Source: Aselliscus stoliczkanus (Eukaryota > Chordata > Mammalia > Chiroptera > Hipposideridae). Taken from it: a stretch of 64,000 nucleotides of DNA. Of this stretch, positions 63,005 to 64,000 are shown one piece after another. The position numbers and the translations under genes were made by a program. The stretch lies in assembly GCA_033961575.1 (NCBI GenBank), contig CM066730.1, forward strand, positions 150,625,523-150,689,522, in the 5' to 3' direction. The notes below the pieces were generated by a model. The model ran no database searches. It saw nothing but the letters and a program-made list of their open reading frames with translations, and was not told the origin of the DNA. Each line of letters begins with the position of its first letter. The stretch's first letter is position 1.

Positions 63005-64000
63005 TTTTATTTTTTTATTGAGATATAATTGACATATAACATTATATTAATTTCAGGTGCACACATAATCATTTAATATTTGCATATTTTGTGAAATGAT
63101 CACCACAATAAGTATAGTTAACATCCAACACCACACATAGTTACATACTTTTTTTTGCTGTGATGAAAACTTAAGATCTCTCAGTAACTTTCAAATCTAC
63201 AACACAGTATTATTAACTATAGTCACCATGCTGTACATTACATCCCCAGGATTTATTTTCTTGTAATTGGAAGTTTGCACTTTTAGGTCACCTTCACTCA
63301 TTTCACTCACACCCACCCCCTACCTCTGACAACTACCAATTTGTTCTCTGTGTGAATTCAGTGCTTTGTTTCATTTTAGATTTCACATATAAGTGAGATC
63401 AGACAGTATTTATTTTTCTGTCTAACTTATTTCACTTAACATAATGCCTTCAAGATCCATCCATGTTGTTGCGAATGGCAAGATTTCCTTCTTTTTTATG
63501 GCTAAATAATTTTCCATTGTATGTATGTATACATTTTCTTTATCCATTCATCCATCGATGGACACTTAAGTTGCTTCCATGTTTTGGCTATTGCAAATAA
63601 TGCAGCAATGAACATGAGGGTACATGTATCTTTTCGAATTAGTGTTTTCTTTTCCTTCAGATAAATACCCAGAAGTAGAATTGCTGGATCATATGGTAGT
63701 TCTACTTTTATTTTTTTGAAGAACTGTTTCATAGTGGCTGTACAAATTTACATTCCCACCAACAGCACACAAGGGTTCCCTTTTCTCCATATCCTCACCA
63801 ACACTTGTTTCTTTTCTTTTTTATTCTAACAGGTGTGAGATGGTACCTTATTGTGGCCTAGATTTGCATTTCCCTGATGATTAGTGATGTTGAGCATCTT
63901 TTCATGTACCTGCTGGCCATCTGTATGTCTTCTTTGAAAAAATATCTATTCAGATCCTCTGCTCATTTTTTAATTAGATTTTTTTTTCTATTGACTTATG
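63005..64000 (-). repeat. L1 3' region, inverted
   Basis: GTGAAATGATCACCACAATA, CATCCATCGATGGACACTTA and GTAGAATTGCTGGATCATAT are inverted L1 3' phrases. It runs off the window end. Confidence 0.82.

Overview
The window is mammalian nuclear DNA with intron-split genes, L1/L2/MIR fossils and about forty tRNA-derived SINEs. Many SINEs carry a shared head, a C/T-rich tail, AATAAA and a TCTTT stretch before the A-run (T+ type). From memory this resembles Rhin-1-like SINEs of horseshoe, leaf-nosed and related (yinpterochiropteran) bats, so a bat of that group is my best guess. The host assignment is inference and I cannot name a species.

Gene order and strands are ERI3(+, last exon only), DMAP1(-), KLF18(+), KLF17(-). 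This is the mirror image of the human 1p34 order KLF17-KLF18-DMAP1-ERI3, so the window is a conserved syntenic block. All four genes have open frames and consistent splice sites where visible. DMAP1 joins into 468 codons from ten coding exons. KLF17 joins into 387 codons from three exons. KLF18 joins into 422 codons (or 403 with the internal start) from a short first exon plus two large ones.

Layout: 1-650 is the end of ERI3. 1080-10800 is DMAP1 and its CpG-rich promoter; its third intron is 5.9 kb and full of SINE and L2 sequence. 10.8-32.5 kb is a gene desert of L1 pieces, SINEs, one MER2/Tigger-like element and LTR-like sequence. 32.76-37.34 kb is KLF18. 37.4-51.2 kb holds a decayed minus-strand ERV-like stretch, L1, SINEs, L2 and MIR. 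51.27-61.35 kb is KLF17, with an 8 kb first intron full of SINE and L1. 61.4-64 kb is L2-like, SINE and L1 sequence.

ERI3 is a DEDDh-type 3'-5' exoribonuclease. DMAP1 is a subunit of the NuA4/TIP60 and SRCAP chromatin complexes and binds DNMT1. KLF17 and KLF18 are paired three-finger Kruppel-like transcription factors that look like an old inverted duplication: the intron positions and phases match and the DNA-reading residues are nearly the same. No operon-like cooperation is implied. I saw no CRISPR array, plasmid-like or defence system. The less routine signals are the modular SINE family (one to four tRNA-like units), the 102-bp coding repeat and promoter of KLF18, a GC-AG intron, and a possible unannotated 66-nt exon in DMAP1.
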